This document shows positions 42,855 through 55,391 of a DNA stretch of 64,000 bases, piece after piece. The DNA lies in assembly GCA_020310875.1 (NCBI GenBank), contig CM035407.1, positions 221,734,496-221,798,495 on the forward strand. Reading direction: 5' to 3'. The notes beneath the pieces were generated by a model, which did not search any database, was not told the DNA's origin, and saw only the letters and a program-made list of their open reading frames with translations. The DNA is from Ceratopteris richardii (Eukaryota; Streptophyta; Polypodiopsida; Polypodiales; Pteridaceae). Within the stretch, counting starts at the first letter, position 1; each line of letters starts with the position of its first letter. The translations under genes and the position numbers were made by a program.

Positions 42855-44826
42855 TATTTGAGTTCTTGCTTGGCACTTTCACCCTTCCATTGGGCCCTAA
42901 CCCCCTTATCTCTCTCACTCTCACATTTACACACACACACACACACACACTATGGCACCACCCCCATCTCTGTCATCTCTTAATGTATGTGCCTGTCTTG
43001 GATCGAGGGAAAGGTAGTCATCTATCTGAGCCCTCCCTCTTTTCAAGAAAAAAAACCAAAGAAAAAGGAAGAAATAAATTCGAACATGTCAAGGATTTAA
43101 AGTGTTATACATCGGATCCCTTCATCTTATGCGAAAGCAAATTCTTGTTCTAAGCATTTACGTCCAAGTACGAATCATCAAAGGCAAACGTTCTCTTGCA
43201 CAGGTATTGATTGCTAAGCCTCCATTTTGTGAAATTCATGTTTCACCTTCCCTCTCGTTGGCATTCATTTCCCGTTGGTGGGTTGTTGGGGGGAGGTTTC
43301 ATCCTCTCCCATATCCTCTCTTTATCCTATAACCCCATCATATGCCTTTTTCCCTCCTTGTAATGGTGGGGTGGAGCCCCGTGCGAGCTCCCCCATTTCT
43401 GTAGTGTTTCAATGGCGGGTTTGAGCTTTCTCCCCCAATCCTCCTATCCTTCTGTGAGGTGACGATGGATTCATACAGTTGCACACTTCACACCACTCTC
43501 AGCAATGTCGTCTACCGCTCTTGGGTTGAGTCCAGGTGTCCATGCTCCCTTGCCGACTGTTGCTTTGTTTTGAAATTACAGAGACCTCCCATGTCTTGCC
43601 TTGTAGGGGAAATCAACTTGTTGTTGAGCTTGGCTTCCCCATCAGTTCCTACTGGGTGTGGTGAGGCCTACCATTCAGGGCATGGATTGGGAATAACCAA
43701 GCTCTTTGTAATGCACATTTTGATGGCTTCTGCTGTAAGGTTGTGCTCCAGCAAACTCCTCATCAACACTTTGTGACCGGTGCTGCTAGTGGTCTTGGTA
43801 GGCTATGAATACTCCACACTATTTTCCCAAGTTCTTCCTTGTGTTTGCGGTGTTGAAGGAGCTCTACGACGAGTCACTACACTTTCAAAGCCACCTTCCT
43901 GCTCCTGTCTTGTTGCTTCTTACAAGATATCGGCCTTTGTGTGTGCTCTTCTATGCCTCAAGAGAAGGTTTGTGTGTGTTTGACTCCATTGCAGTTATGC
44001 TCTGTGTGCAAAGGATTTGCTCATCTGAATACTACCTCTCATGTATTCTCTTTTTTTTTTCAGGACAAACCTTGTGGGCTTCCCTGTTGAATCACCTACA
44101 CCCTGGTGTGAACCTATTGTTCAGACACCCCACTTATGGTGCCCTCGCACTGAGAAGAAATATTATGGAGGCAATTGTTGCATTACCTATGTTGTGCATT
44201 TTTAGGACCTGACAAACATACCTTTGTGCTCTAATGAATCATAGTTGTCAGCTGAAGCAATGTGACGACTAGGCTCATAGGCATGGTGGAGGGGACGTCG
44301 GCACAATACTCTATCATTATTGATGATTGTCGGTGGTACTAACCATCTACACCATCCTACCACGCTCTGGTGGTTATCATTTTCCTTCCAATGGTTAACA
44401 TTTTGTATGTATGAAACTTGCTACACGTTGATGTGAGATTTGTATGTTGCCTAGTTCTTGGGATAAACTGGTTTATTGTTACCTAAGCATTCAAAAGATT
44501 GTCATGTGTGCAATGTCCTTATAAATGTGAAGTTTGTGTTGACATGCACATAACTCTGCAGTATCTCTTTGGGTTTCTTGCTTCCTATGTGTTCATGTGT
44601 GAACTGTGGTTTTTGGTTGTGCATGTTTTCCCTAGTAAGCTTCAACACTATGGGTCAACGATTTGTGCTCTCTTATTCAAGTTGAGGCATTGCTTACTGA
44701 TTACTACTGATTATTGTTGTGCTTGGAGGCTTAAACTTGATGTGTTGCTCCCCATATGTTCCTTATGGTGGTTCGCCGCATTATCAGCTTCTTTCCTTGC
44801 TCTATGGCTTGCATTGGGAGGTCCCC

Positions 44827-44995
44827 GTATAGTTCGTTAGAGTTAAGAAACGTGTATTCCACAATATACATATAGGACATAATCTAGCGTTGGTGCAAGG
44901 ATCTGCCGGTTGAACTCTATAGTTCGTTAGAGTTAAGAAACGTGTATTCCACATAATCTAGCGTTGGTGCAAGGATCTGCCGGTTGAACTCTAAG
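44827..44995. repeat. tandem duplication of about 100 bp with internal deletion
   Basis: CTATAGTTCGTTAGAGTTAA and the following GAAACGTGTATTCCACA, then CTAGCGTTGGTGCAAGGATC and TGCCGGTTGAACTCTA, occur twice in direct order. The second unit lacks about 20 bp (ATATACATATAGGA region). Confidence 0.88.
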
Positions 44996-46695
44996 TTTCT
45001 ACCTTAACGTCGGCCCCCCAACCCTATTTTCTCTAACTCTGTATGCTTCTAGAGGTTTGCACCCATGTAATTCCCTTTTGTGTTATGCCAATATGCACAA
45101 ACGAATCTCTATAATCCTTATGGTGACTACTCAGGGGAGATTCGGGATTGATATGTACTATCTTTCATAAATGAGTTGGCTTCTCCATAGTTGGGTTTGT
45201 GTGTATGATTTCACACTCTTCATAAAATTTCCTCTTCGATTCGCGTGCAAAGAAATGCTTCAAGGACTATCAGTAGCTTGGTACAATCGGCGGTGGCCTG
45301 ATGTTTGGAAGCCTACTCGGAAACACAAATCTATGGAAGAAGGCCACTCATTCCAACAATTCACCTATCAAGCATGCTGCATCTACCTAAGTACAACATG
45401 GATAATGGATTTCAACACCATGGTTGCAGCTCTCACTATCCTTAGCTTGAAGGAGAAACATATGGTTTAGTGGAGACTCTTGTGGTGCAGAATTTTTATT
45501 GCAGGTCTATGAATGCTCTCACTGGCCAAATGCCGAAAGTGCTGAAGCTACCTCATCTGGAAATTAGTAGCTAAATGCCTTTTATGGAAATCGGGAGGTA
45601 TATGGGTTAATGTTGCTGAATTGCAGGAATGAGAATTGGAAAAAGGTTTTGAGTTGGCATACTTATGGGATAAGAGTTTTTTACTTCCCCTCCCGAATGG
45701 CACCCACTCCTCCTCCTACCACCTGGTGGAGGTCAAAGGGTTATTAAGGAATTCATGTTGTCTAAGGTAATGATTTAGGATAAGGGATGTTGCACAAGCT
45801 TGATCATATGAGTCACATTGTACTTTGGTTCGGTTATATTTCCAACATGAAACTGCTTACACTAGCATCTTATATTTTTTCATCTATAAATAAAATGATG
45901 TATGTCCTCATGGTGGTTACATCGTCCATTGTCTCTAATAGTCACATAGCAATGCATAACTCCAGTTTTTCCTATGAGCCACAATCTACACTGATAAAGA
46001 AAAAAATTTGAAACTCCAAGGACGAACTTTTCGTCAATGTGTATATGCTTTCAGTCTTAGGAACGGTAGCATGGACATTTGGGATAATCACAATTGATTG
46101 TTGGTTTGACATTTCCCTTAGTTGTGAACTTTGTTTTGACAAATAGTAAAGATTGGGAGGGACTAATAGATGCAACATATACCAGAGTCGGTGCTCCCAA
46201 TGCCCATACTGGTAGGTTGTGTGATTGTTTCACTTGTAATGGTTTCCACAACTGGTGGTGTTTGGAGTACTAAATCTGCACTTGTATTCGAATGATAGAA
46301 ACTATGTAGTTCTGGCATTAAGCAGTCCATGGCTCCATCCTCACATCTTATATCTACTCATTTTCTCATTCTATAATCAGCTCAAGAAACAAAGGCCATT
46401 TCTCACTCATTGAAACCACAAGTATCTCAGTTACAAGTTGTCACACATGCCCATAGTGAAAAGCTTTCTACAAACAGCACATGCGTGATCATCAAATTAT
46501 TTGAAAGGCTAAAGAGTTCTAATGGTGTATGGTTTAGTTTAACAGATCTTGAATATTTCTTCTTGAAAGTTGTTTTCTTTTGGTGTCCCTCTTGAAAGGT
46601 ATAAGAACAAATCTGAAAGGTATGAAGCTTGGAGTGCTTGTTGGGGTTGGAAATTTTATGACTGACCCTCTCGGGGCATGCATATATGCTTTAAG

Positions 46696-47283
46696 TCTTA
46701 TAATCGATGGCATGATACTTGGGGAAGATACTCATGGTTGGCTAGAAATGCTACAAATTCCCAAGGGATATTTTTTGGTTTATTATATACTTCAATATGG
46801 GTCGATGATCCTCTGAGCTTTCTTCACCACAAGACCTTGCAGCTTGATATTCGCAATAGGCATTTTTGCAAATAAATTTGGATTTTGAGATTGGGGGGTC
46901 CTTTGGAGCTTGTTAGATTTCGTCCTTTCCCTTTCTTGAAAATTTGTTGGTGCCTGTAAGATCCATATGTGTTGTAGGTCTGCCCTTCAAGTCTTATAAT
47001 CGATGGCATGATAGTTGGGGAAAAATACTCATGGTTGGCTAGAAATGCTAGAAATTCCCAAGGGATATTTTTTGGTTTATTATGTACTTCAAGATGGGTC
47101 AATGATCCTTTGAGCTTTCTTCACCGCATGAACTTGCAGCTAGATATTTGCAATAGGCATTTTTGCAAATAAATTTAGAGTTGGAGATTGGGGGATCCTT
47201 TGGAGCTTGTTAGATTCTGTCCTTTCCCGTTTTTGAAAATTTGCTAAAGCCTCTATGACCCATATGTGTTGTAGGTATGCCCT
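46696..47283. repeat. direct tandem duplication, unit about 293 bp
   Basis: Both units begin AAGTCTTATAATCGATGGCA and contain CCCAAGGGATATTTTTTGGT, GAGCTTTCTTCACC and TTTGGAGCTTGTTAGATT, ending near TATGTGTTGTAGGT. Divergence looks around 8-10 percent. Reading through gives WLARNA and NSQGIFFGLL in both, but no known family. Confidence 0.88.
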
Positions 47284-48945
47284 TCATATTGCAGATAGAA
47301 ATGTTAATGCTCGTGAAAGATGTGTCTGATGCAGGTTACTCGCATGTTTTTTTTTTAAGGGTAAGGAGCTCTGATAATTGTTGTGAAAGCAATATCCATT
47401 TCATTGCAATATCATACATCCATAGCTGAAGGACATTTCCATTCATGTTGGCTCTCCCTGATTGAGGCATCCCTTATGACACATGTTATGCCTGATAAAA
47501 GATGATTAGTTGACTTATGAAGGATGATCTATTTTGCCTAATAAAAGATGATATGTAATTGTATGCATGCTTCAGTTGGCAAATGTGCTCCCCTTATGTG
47601 TGCTCTTGGAGGACCTCTCCATCTTGAATTAGAAATCATCCATACTCATGTCTATTAGAATCCACACAATGCATGATTTGCATAGTATCCTTTTGATTCA
47701 ATACTTAATAGGAAGGAACTCTTTGGAACTACTAATGATTATCGTGATATTCTTTGATCTGATTCTCCCGTCTCACAGATTCTTGGCAGTATGGAGTTGA
47801 CACTATATGGGCCTGCAGGAAGGTTGATGGTGGCTCCTAGGAACAAGGGCCACTCTTTTGGAAATGAAGGGGATGAGTGGATGTGATACACTAACACTGG
47901 TTCTATGTTTCTGTGATTGCCATATGGGGATAGTATCTAAAGCTCTAAATGAATTCTATTTTTTTTTATAACTGGCTGTATTTCATGAACGCCTACATGA
48001 TAAATGTTCTCTTCACTTTTATATAGTCATTATGTTTGGGTACTTCATCCTTTGAAGACTACAATGTGTTGGTTCACTTGGTTGCATGTATCACTCCAAA
48101 ACTTAAGTTTTCACATCATTTGGGCTCTCAGTTCACAGATTCTAACTATCATTTGCATCACAAGTGTCTGCATTATATTACAGGAAAAGATCTTAACCAA
48201 AATTTCTTCAAGCTATGTTGTATCTATAGAGGTAGCTTTTCTTGAGGACGTATCTCTAGATGAGCAAGTCTTGAAGGACTTGATGCTCCCTAAAGTGGAA
48301 ACTAAAACTAGACTAAATATTATTGTCTACTTCTTTTAAGAAATAGTCTACTTGTTGTGTATGTTTCATTTCAGGTTTGGGAGCTCCTTGGCAAGGCTCC
48401 ATTAGTCCTACATATGACTGCGTAGTGAGATATATGCTGGGCTGATTGCCCCCCAAGGGGATTGTGTTGCCTAGCTCTAAAGATTGAAGACTTGCAGATT
48501 AGAAGATTTTAGTGCTATAGATTTGAATATCATTGCAAACTTGAAGACCTGAAGACTTGTAGACCAAAGAATTGTAGATTTGAAGACAGAAGATTTGCAG
48601 ACCAAAGAACTTATGAATGGAAGAAGGCTCTCTTTTACTCCAAGATTATTTACATTTATGTATTGTGTCTTTGTGAGTGTGTGAGAGTGAGGTGTGTGTG
48701 TGTGCCTATGCATGTCTCTCCTTTGTGTGAGTAGAGTGGTTGCATTACTTGTATTTTACTCATGGACTAGGATCCTTGACTCCCTATTCTCCATGTTTTC
48801 AAGCATGTGGCATAGCATGGGGCTGATGCCAATGGCTTGAACATGTTGGAGGTAGGGGTGGATGAGAGGACAGTCACTATTGAGCCTTCCTTCTTGATTC
48901 CATGCAAGGTGGTGAGGGTTTTGGTCTTCTACCACTACAACTTCA

Positions 48946-49560
48946 ACATCTTCTCCAAGAATTCTTGGTGATACATAAAAAGTGTGCCCCCTATCATCCA
49001 CAAGCTAGCAGACAGGCCGAGAGCACAAACAAGATATTATGTAATGTGTTAACAAAATTGGTGAATAATAAACACTCTGATTGGGACAAATAGCTACACC
49101 ACGTTGTTTAGGCATATCGAGTGGCCTATAAAACAATACTCCAAAACACACCCTTTCAGATGGTATTAGGCCAAAATGTAGTGCTGCCTTTAGATTTCCT
49201 GATACCCACATTGAAAGTAGGACAAGAGCATCAATGGACTAGCCATGAGCTCTCATCTAGAATCTTTGATCTTGAATGCTTAGGTGAAACAATATTGAAA
49301 ATAGCAGTAGGAATTTGTGTAGCCAAGAAAAGCCAAAAGGCATATTTTGATGCCCATGTGAAGGATAAAGGCTTGAAAGTGGGAGACTTAGTTTTGGTGT
49401 GCACCCTAAAGCAAGAAACTGGAAAAGTGAGTCTATGGACCTATGATCATCAATAGGATCTCTACAAGTGGAGTAGTAGAGTTAGCCACTCTAGAAGGTG
49501 ACATCCTACCTAGTTCCATTAGTGGATGCAAAGTGTAATTATATCAAGAACCCCTCACGA
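48946..49560 (+). pseudogene. element C ORF1: integrase, right part and C-terminal domain
   Basis: Resumes at LLQEFLVIHKKCAPYHPQAS, QAESTNKILCNVLTKLV (third acidic residue), then AYRVAYKTILQNTPFQMVLG and PLDFLIPTLKVG. The C-terminal domain is KKSQKAYFDAHVKDKGLKVG. It reads HELSSRIFDLE where A has a TGA, showing A's stop is secondary. Confidence 0.85.
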
Positions 49561-50352
49561 CGGAAATGCTAAAATGACTCAACACTGCCAAGAAACTTAA
49601 GGAAGAGGAAAAATGAGTTCACAAAGAAGCCCAGACAAAAGCCTTGGAATGCATATAACGAATGAAATTGAGAAGATAGGGTAGAGAGCAGCTTAGGTCA
49701 GATGCTTATGAAGCTCCAAGGTATCACATGACCATGTGCAACATGAGGTGTATGTTCCCATATAATAATTGATCAGCAACCTTTTGTGACCCTAGAGGTA
49801 GGACAAGGCAAGAATGCGAAGACTGTTAGAGCCCTAGTTGACTCAGGTGCAACCACTAGTGCAGTACACCTTTCTTACTGTCAAGAATTGCAATTAAAAG
49901 TCAATCCTATAGAAGCATATCTTATTGGGTTGGGAGGTGTGGAAACCCCTTGTATGGACAAGATGGAGCTTCCCCTCTACATTCAAGATGTTCTAATGAT
50001 AGTCAAGGTGCTAGTGTGTCAAGATGAGGATCTCACAGAACCTCTTGTCTTGGGTCAAGACTGGATCTATGATCATGCAGTCAACATGAACCTAAGAAGT
50101 GGACTTCTTTAGGTCTCAGTGGATCACAATCGCATCACAATTGAGCTAGAAAATCAAGCACTCAAGGAACTAGGAAACGCACCAACTCCTGGTCCTTCGA
50201 GGAATACACATGAAGATAAAGATGATGTTCTTGTCCAAAACTCTATGATGGAGAAGGATGATGTTCTCAACAAAGAAGGCAGGGATCAGATGGAACTCCA
50301 TTCTTTTCCAAAAGTGATTGAGGCAAAACAAACCAAGGAGTACAAGAAGTAG
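49561..50352 (+). pseudogene. element C ORF1: second retropepsin-like domain
   Basis: Same fold signature after integrase as in A: VRALVDSGATTSAVHLSYCQ with the DSGA catalytic-type motif intact, GLGGVETPCMDKMELPLYI, DLTEPLVLGQDWIYDHAVNM. It is followed by DHNRITIELENQALKELGN. The open stretch 49786-50100 is free of stops although the rest of the element is decayed. Confidence 0.82.
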
Positions 50353-50760
50353 AGGAAGTAGACAGTCTGTGTTCATAGTCAAAGGTGGGCATGAAACTAG
50401 ATGACCCAAACTATGAAATAGATCTGGAAACAAAAGGGTGAGCAATGCTCTGTTTGAGAGACTGTACCCCAACAATGCACTAAACCAACTACGCAAGCAA
50501 GGCCTACCAAAAAAGAGTATTCAAGGAATCTCCCAACACCGACCATTTCTATTTGGGTCCCAAAGTGGCTAATGAAGGCTGACCCCAATGCACGACAAAT
50601 CTCAATGCCCAAGGCCTGCTTACACACCCAAGTAGCTTTACATAAGCTCACAAGCTTGAATAGCCACTCACAATCACTCATATCATACACTTCAGGGCAC
50701 ATATCTACAATCATCACCTTCACCCATGAGATCACACCGAGGATTGTATGGAAATGAGTA
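50353..50760 (+). pseudogene. element C ORF1: WVPK-repeat tail
   Basis: SIWVPKWLMKADPNARQISM then PKACLHTQ aligns with SIWVPKKSMKA and QIWVPKACLRAQ of A. The downstream Ser/Thr-rich part ends at a TGA near 50757. Confidence 0.68.
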
Positions 50761-51128
50761 CCCAATAAGTCCCCAATCGAAATGATATAGTCCAGAGACA
50801 CTTACATGTCATCACTTCCAAAAGCTATAATCCCATGCAAAAAGTTTGGAGAGTTAAATTCTACAATAAACCAACCCACCCAACCCTGTAAACTACTATG
50901 CACAAACATAGATGCATTTGAGTACATTGCATAGCCAAAGTATGCATATAGGCCATTACTGACCTCCTAACTCTCACTCACACACAATACACCACTTGAA
51001 TAACCTCTAACCTCAATGAAAAACATGTTGGTATTGTAGAGGGAACACGGTATTATCATGTTTCCTATGCAATGCTAATGTGATTTTCTTCTTCCAACAG
51101 ATAAGTATCAGATAGTACCAGTGATATA
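50761..51128 (+). promoter_or_regulatory. element C ORF1-ORF2 spacer with strong candidate 3' splice site
   Basis: A pyrimidine tract and acceptor, GATTTTCTTCTTCCAACAG ending at 51100, lie 28 bases before the ORF2 ATG at 51129. TGCTAATG at 51072-51079 is a plausible branch point. The same arrangement exists in A. No donor assigned. Confidence 0.55.
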
Positions 51129-52320
51129 ATGGCTGATGTAGCAGGGACTAGTTCTCAAGCAAGCACAAGTCAACAGGTTGTGGACATGGAGAGTTTACCT
51201 ATCATGCTTGAGACAACAGAAAGACCGGAGCAATTTCCGGCTATAAAGATTATACTGAGACAAGACCCCCCCGAGTGGCCATATCATGCCTATAGGCAAA
51301 ACCTCTCATTGGTTCAGTGAAGTAGCAGGACCATTGCGTGAGGGCTCATACCTTTGGGAGGGAAAGCTAGAATTCAATGGAAAGTGGGGCAAGTACCATA
51401 TCTTTACATGAGAATTGGAAAAGTTACAGAATGCAAAAGCACTACGTGCAATGTGGCAGAAGGTGGGATTAGATGCAACTTTGGTTCTCAACTTCCCAAG
51501 CCCGACTTCATGAGATGTTATTATCTTATCAACACCGTGACTCCTAGCAAGCACCCCCAAGCTTCGAGCACATTTGTGCTTCCATCTCTAACAAAGGGAA
51601 TAAGCTGAAGAGGTGTATATTAACCAATAACTTAGTGCACGAGGCCCTAGACATGAAAGGAATGCACATACCCACCGAGAAGGAGGTTCTAGTACCAGAC
51701 AACATGAAGAATCAAAAGCTTAACTCAAAGATATGGTAGCTATGATGCCTAATATTGTAGTTCACCTAAGAATGTGCATGCAACACTTTGCCTTCCCCAC
51801 TCAAGATAGATTCACTATGCCACCCAAGAAGATATGGTTCAATTTGTATCTAGCAGAAACTCAAAACTTAACAATTAACCTGCCTCATTGGATTATTGAT
51901 CAAATCCACCTAGCGCACAAGTGATGGCCACACAAATCAGTCTTGTATGGATGTTGTGCATTGACAAGGATCATTTATAGAGTCTTAGCTTATGACATTT
52001 TGATCCAGAGGACTCTCATGTGTAGGGTATAACAATTCAAGGGCAAAACATCCAGAGGAACCCCTTCCAGAAGGATGTGAGGAGCACTACAAGTACCATG
52101 TGCTCAACCACAAGGAGCGACCTTAACACCAGATGTCACTCCCCCACCACGGCCATTTACACTATGCCTCTCGAGACACAACACTGAAGGTCCCAATTTG
52201 ATAGTCCCAGCAGTTCCCACATACCTTGAATTTCCTGGAGGATTACATTTAGAAGAGCTCACCAATGAAGACTTTGAGAAATATTTAAAGGAATTAAATA
52301 TTGAATCGGGCAAGTAACCA
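51129..52320 (+). pseudogene. element C ORF2, N-terminal domain
   Basis: ATG at 51129 (MADVAGTSSQASTSQQVVDM) parallels MAEATGPSSQVG of A. Blocks PKPDFMRCYYLIN, LRMCMQHFAFPTQDRF, IWFNLYLAETQNLTINLP and HWIIDQIHLAHK match the A domain. Many frame breaks. The end of the segment is a Glu/Asp-rich stretch. Confidence 0.75.
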
Positions 52321-53610
52321 CAGGCTGAAAGCTCTCAGCCACAAGCGGCCACCTCTCAAGTCCCTTTTACTATAGTCGATGAAGACGAAGAAGAAGATGA
52401 AGATGAAAATGAGCATGAAGAGTCTAAAGGAGACACTGATGAACACGAGGGAAGATATTAGGCAAAGAAACAAAACATGCCCAAACTTGCAGGTGCTCCG
52501 ACGTACATAACCCGGCTACAAAGATTCTATGACACAATGAAGGCAAGTACAAGAGAGGCATAGAATTTCATTTGCATTAGGTCAAGTCTTGATCGAGTAG
52601 ATGCTCACAGAGGAAGGAGTGAATCCTCACTTCATTACTACAATCAAATTGTTAACATAGTCATTGGGAGTTCAAGAGGTTGTGCACACCATAATTCGAC
52701 AATCAATCCGATACCCCAAATGCAAAGTGCAAACAAGGCCATAGGCAGGCAAGAACATATGAATACTAGTCTCCAAACTCGAAGCAACCGTCGAGCCAAC
52801 TACTACCTCTACCGCCACTATCGATCTTATTGCTGAAACATTTGTACAAACATCATCCATTTCATCCCAGCAACCTCCATCTCCTCCATCACCCCCACCC
52901 TTGCCACTAGCCACTGAGGAAACCTATGTAATAATCACGACCATTGCCCAAACTCCAATTTCATCCACATCTTTTTCCTCTCGGGAATGAACTTCCCAAG
53001 CCACCCTCTTTTCTTCGATTACCAACCCTCTATATACTTCCCCATTTTGGTCTGTAGAACCCACCATTGGACACCCACTGATACCTAGCATAGAAGGGCA
53101 TGCAAGACCCATCGAAGTTAGTCTAGGCATCCCTACATACCCCCATTCACATATGCCTCTCCCCATGACCCTTACTTCCCATTTGCCTCCTCACTCTTTC
53201 TCTACACCTCAGTTGCCACCATCACCCTACCCCATTATGTCTTGTTCATGGAAGATTTCATTTGCAATCACAACACACAGATGTTATGACAACAAACACT
53301 CACTCCGACTTCATTGTACACACACACACCACAATCACTTCACCTACCATACCCACTTACATGGTAGCTCCTGCACGTACCACATTGTTTGATCCTATGG
53401 ACATTTCACCATCCATCACACCTCCCCCTCCCACGATTCCACCATCCCCCATTCCCGTAGCATCGACTTCACCTGCACCCATCTCTTTGTTCGACACTGC
53501 ATCCACCATTCCCATTCCCATTCCCCTTGCATTCCAACCTGTATCCCTTGCATCTCATACTGTATATAATACATTCAATACAATCATTCAGCGTGTCTCG
53601 TAGCTACAAC
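52321..53610 (+). pseudogene. element C ORF2, acidic and proline-rich middle
   Basis: The acid run (DEDEEEDEDENEHEE) near 52378-52430 is followed by YITRLQRFYD-like sequence (A: YIAELRRLYQ). A Pro/Ser/Thr-rich region then spans 52850-53600 (PPSPPSPPPLPL, SPSITPPPPTIPPSP). Low complexity with several stops; collinear with 2783-4100 of A. Confidence 0.65.
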
Positions 53611-54300
53611 AAGATTATCACAAACTAGAAGATAGGAGTGCGGCCTTCTAGGCAGAATCCCAAAGATTGCAAGCAAGAGTCACAATGTGGGAGGTAGCCA
53701 ACAAAACCCTCCAGGCATAATACTCCACCTTACAGCAAGCTCATGCCAAGTTAGAATCCAAGCCAAATGATGTGGATGCCCAAGCTCTTAAGGACTTGGA
53801 GACAATGCTACATGTGCAACATCTCACCAATGCCAAATTACAAAGAAATTTAGGGCTTCTCAGGAAGCACATGTCTGCGGCATTGGAAGAGAACATGCCA
53901 CTTGAGCAACAAAACCAAGAAAATCTTGAAGCAACAATGGAAGGAACCCTAGGAATAGAGATTAGCCCTACCAAGTTTCAAGATGTTCCCTCAAGAGATA
54001 TCCCAATATTACTAGAGGAACATGCCAACATTTTAGAATCCTATGAAAAGCTGGAATCCGAATGTGCGGACCTCAAGAAGCAACTAACCACACTTAGCAC
54101 AGCTCAACTAGAGGCTACCATCCCTCAACAGTCTACAAAAGATCTAGAAGCCCTTAGGAAGCAACTGGTAGAATGACAAGAATGCCCATTACCATATGAG
54201 AGACCACCCTCTCCAATTGAAGAACCAGAACCCAAAACAGTGGTGGAGATTCCAGTCAAAGAAAGTTTTGAACAACCATATGAGCCGATGCCACTACCTG
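53611..54300 (+). pseudogene. element C ORF2, coiled-coil region
   Basis: ALKDLETMLHVQHLTNAKLQ, then LGLLRKHMSAALEENMPLEQ and QNQENLEATMEGTLGIEISP match A (MALLKRHLAAAHEE, QNQENLEAAIESTLG). EEHANILESYEKLESE and a PPSPIEEPEP linker follow. Confidence 0.75.
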
Positions 54301-55330
54301 GTGGGCGTGTCACAACCAAGGGCCGACACACCTTTGTACAGAAGCACCAAATTGGCTAAAGAGGATAGAGCAAATAGGAAAAACTCATGATGATAGAGTA
54401 GCCATACAATCTGGTCGCTCTCCTTAAGTCTGCCTATTTTTAAAACCTCTCTCATCAATGGCTCATTACCACATCTGAGAAGCATTACATGCCATATTTT
54501 GTGTTGTTAGCTGACTATAATGCACATATTGAAAGGCATCCAGGGAAAGAGCCAACATTTTCCACTCAGTTCAAGCCCGATGATCTACCGGAAGAGGCAT
54601 GCACAGGCTCCATTTTTCAACCTAATTGGCATACCTGACTATTGACAGACCCCCTTGAAATGATGCATACATGGGAAAACATGCCACTTTCTATTAAATA
54701 TAACCCATATTATTGCCCTGTTGTCTGTTGAAGATCCTGGCAAGCATTCGCAATTAAGGTCTGCAACAATAAATCCTGTTCTGATTGGATTAACTATCCA
54801 TATTTTGCTCCACCCAGAGGGCCACCTACGGTGGCCTATATTATCTCTACATATGCCACTAGTTTGCACTATTAAAGAATGTAGTAGACATGGTTGCATA
54901 GATGTGTATGAAGATTTTTGGGCTGATGATGGTAGTGTTCAAGACTTCTTGCAAGATTCAAGCTCCATATATTTCCATCCCTGAATTTTCTAAAGGAAAC
55001 CGCGATTTGGTATATGAAATGAGCCAAACCCCCTCCATCAACATAATTTATGCATGGGATGTGCACATCAAGTACTTACCTCCTTGCTACAAGTAGACAT
55101 TTGAAGAAATGTTCTCTGCAGGGTTCTGGGAATACCACTCAAAAATTTTCATTCCCAAACCAACACACCCATTGCATCTCTTTGTTGTAGAACAAGCCAT
55201 ACGTTTAGATCAGCTATGCTTGCCACATCCGGACGTTCCAATTCTAGTAAATTGGGATTAAATGATGATAGATATGGCAAGAGCACAGTGCATGCAAGAA
55301 CATCACCTCGCCACTGATGTCATTGAATAT
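54301..55330 (+). pseudogene. element C ORF2, C-terminal domain
   Basis: VLLADYNAHIERHPGKEPTF reads through where A has TAA. RDLVYEMSQTPSINIIYAWD, IKYLPPCYK, TFEEMFSAGFWEYHSKIF and PKPTHPLHLFVVEQA match the A C-terminal domain closely, with scattered stops. Confidence 0.75.
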
Positions 55331-55379
55331 TACATCAAACACTCCCTACAACAAGGGTCTATCAAGGATGACATACACA

Positions 55380-55391
55380 AGAGGGGGGTGG
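55380..55391 (+). other. element C polypurine tract
   Basis: AGAGGGGGGTGG region directly before the LTR start TGTTGGAAGC at 55392. Confidence 0.8.

Larger units (their letters stand above)
42855..48945. mobile_element. unclassified 6.1-kb insertion inside element C integrase
   Basis: The DNA between the two integrase halves has no retroelement protein motif, terminal repeat or poly(A) tail that I can see, and about 40 bp of integrase sequence are missing at the site. Base composition is close to 40 percent GC at the left end and lower to the right. It contains a CA microsatellite (42927-42950), a roughly 100-bp tandem duplication (44827-44995), a roughly 293-bp tandem duplication (46696-47283) and a GAAGACTTG-type repeat cluster (48480-48610). 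It could be a non-autonomous transposon, a gene-fragment carrier or a filler from break repair. Confidence 0.55.

Noticed and set aside
43459..44840. Cys- and Leu-rich ORFs as possible genes in the unclassified insert
   Set aside because: Overlapping frames, no recognisable domain, no splice-supported model.
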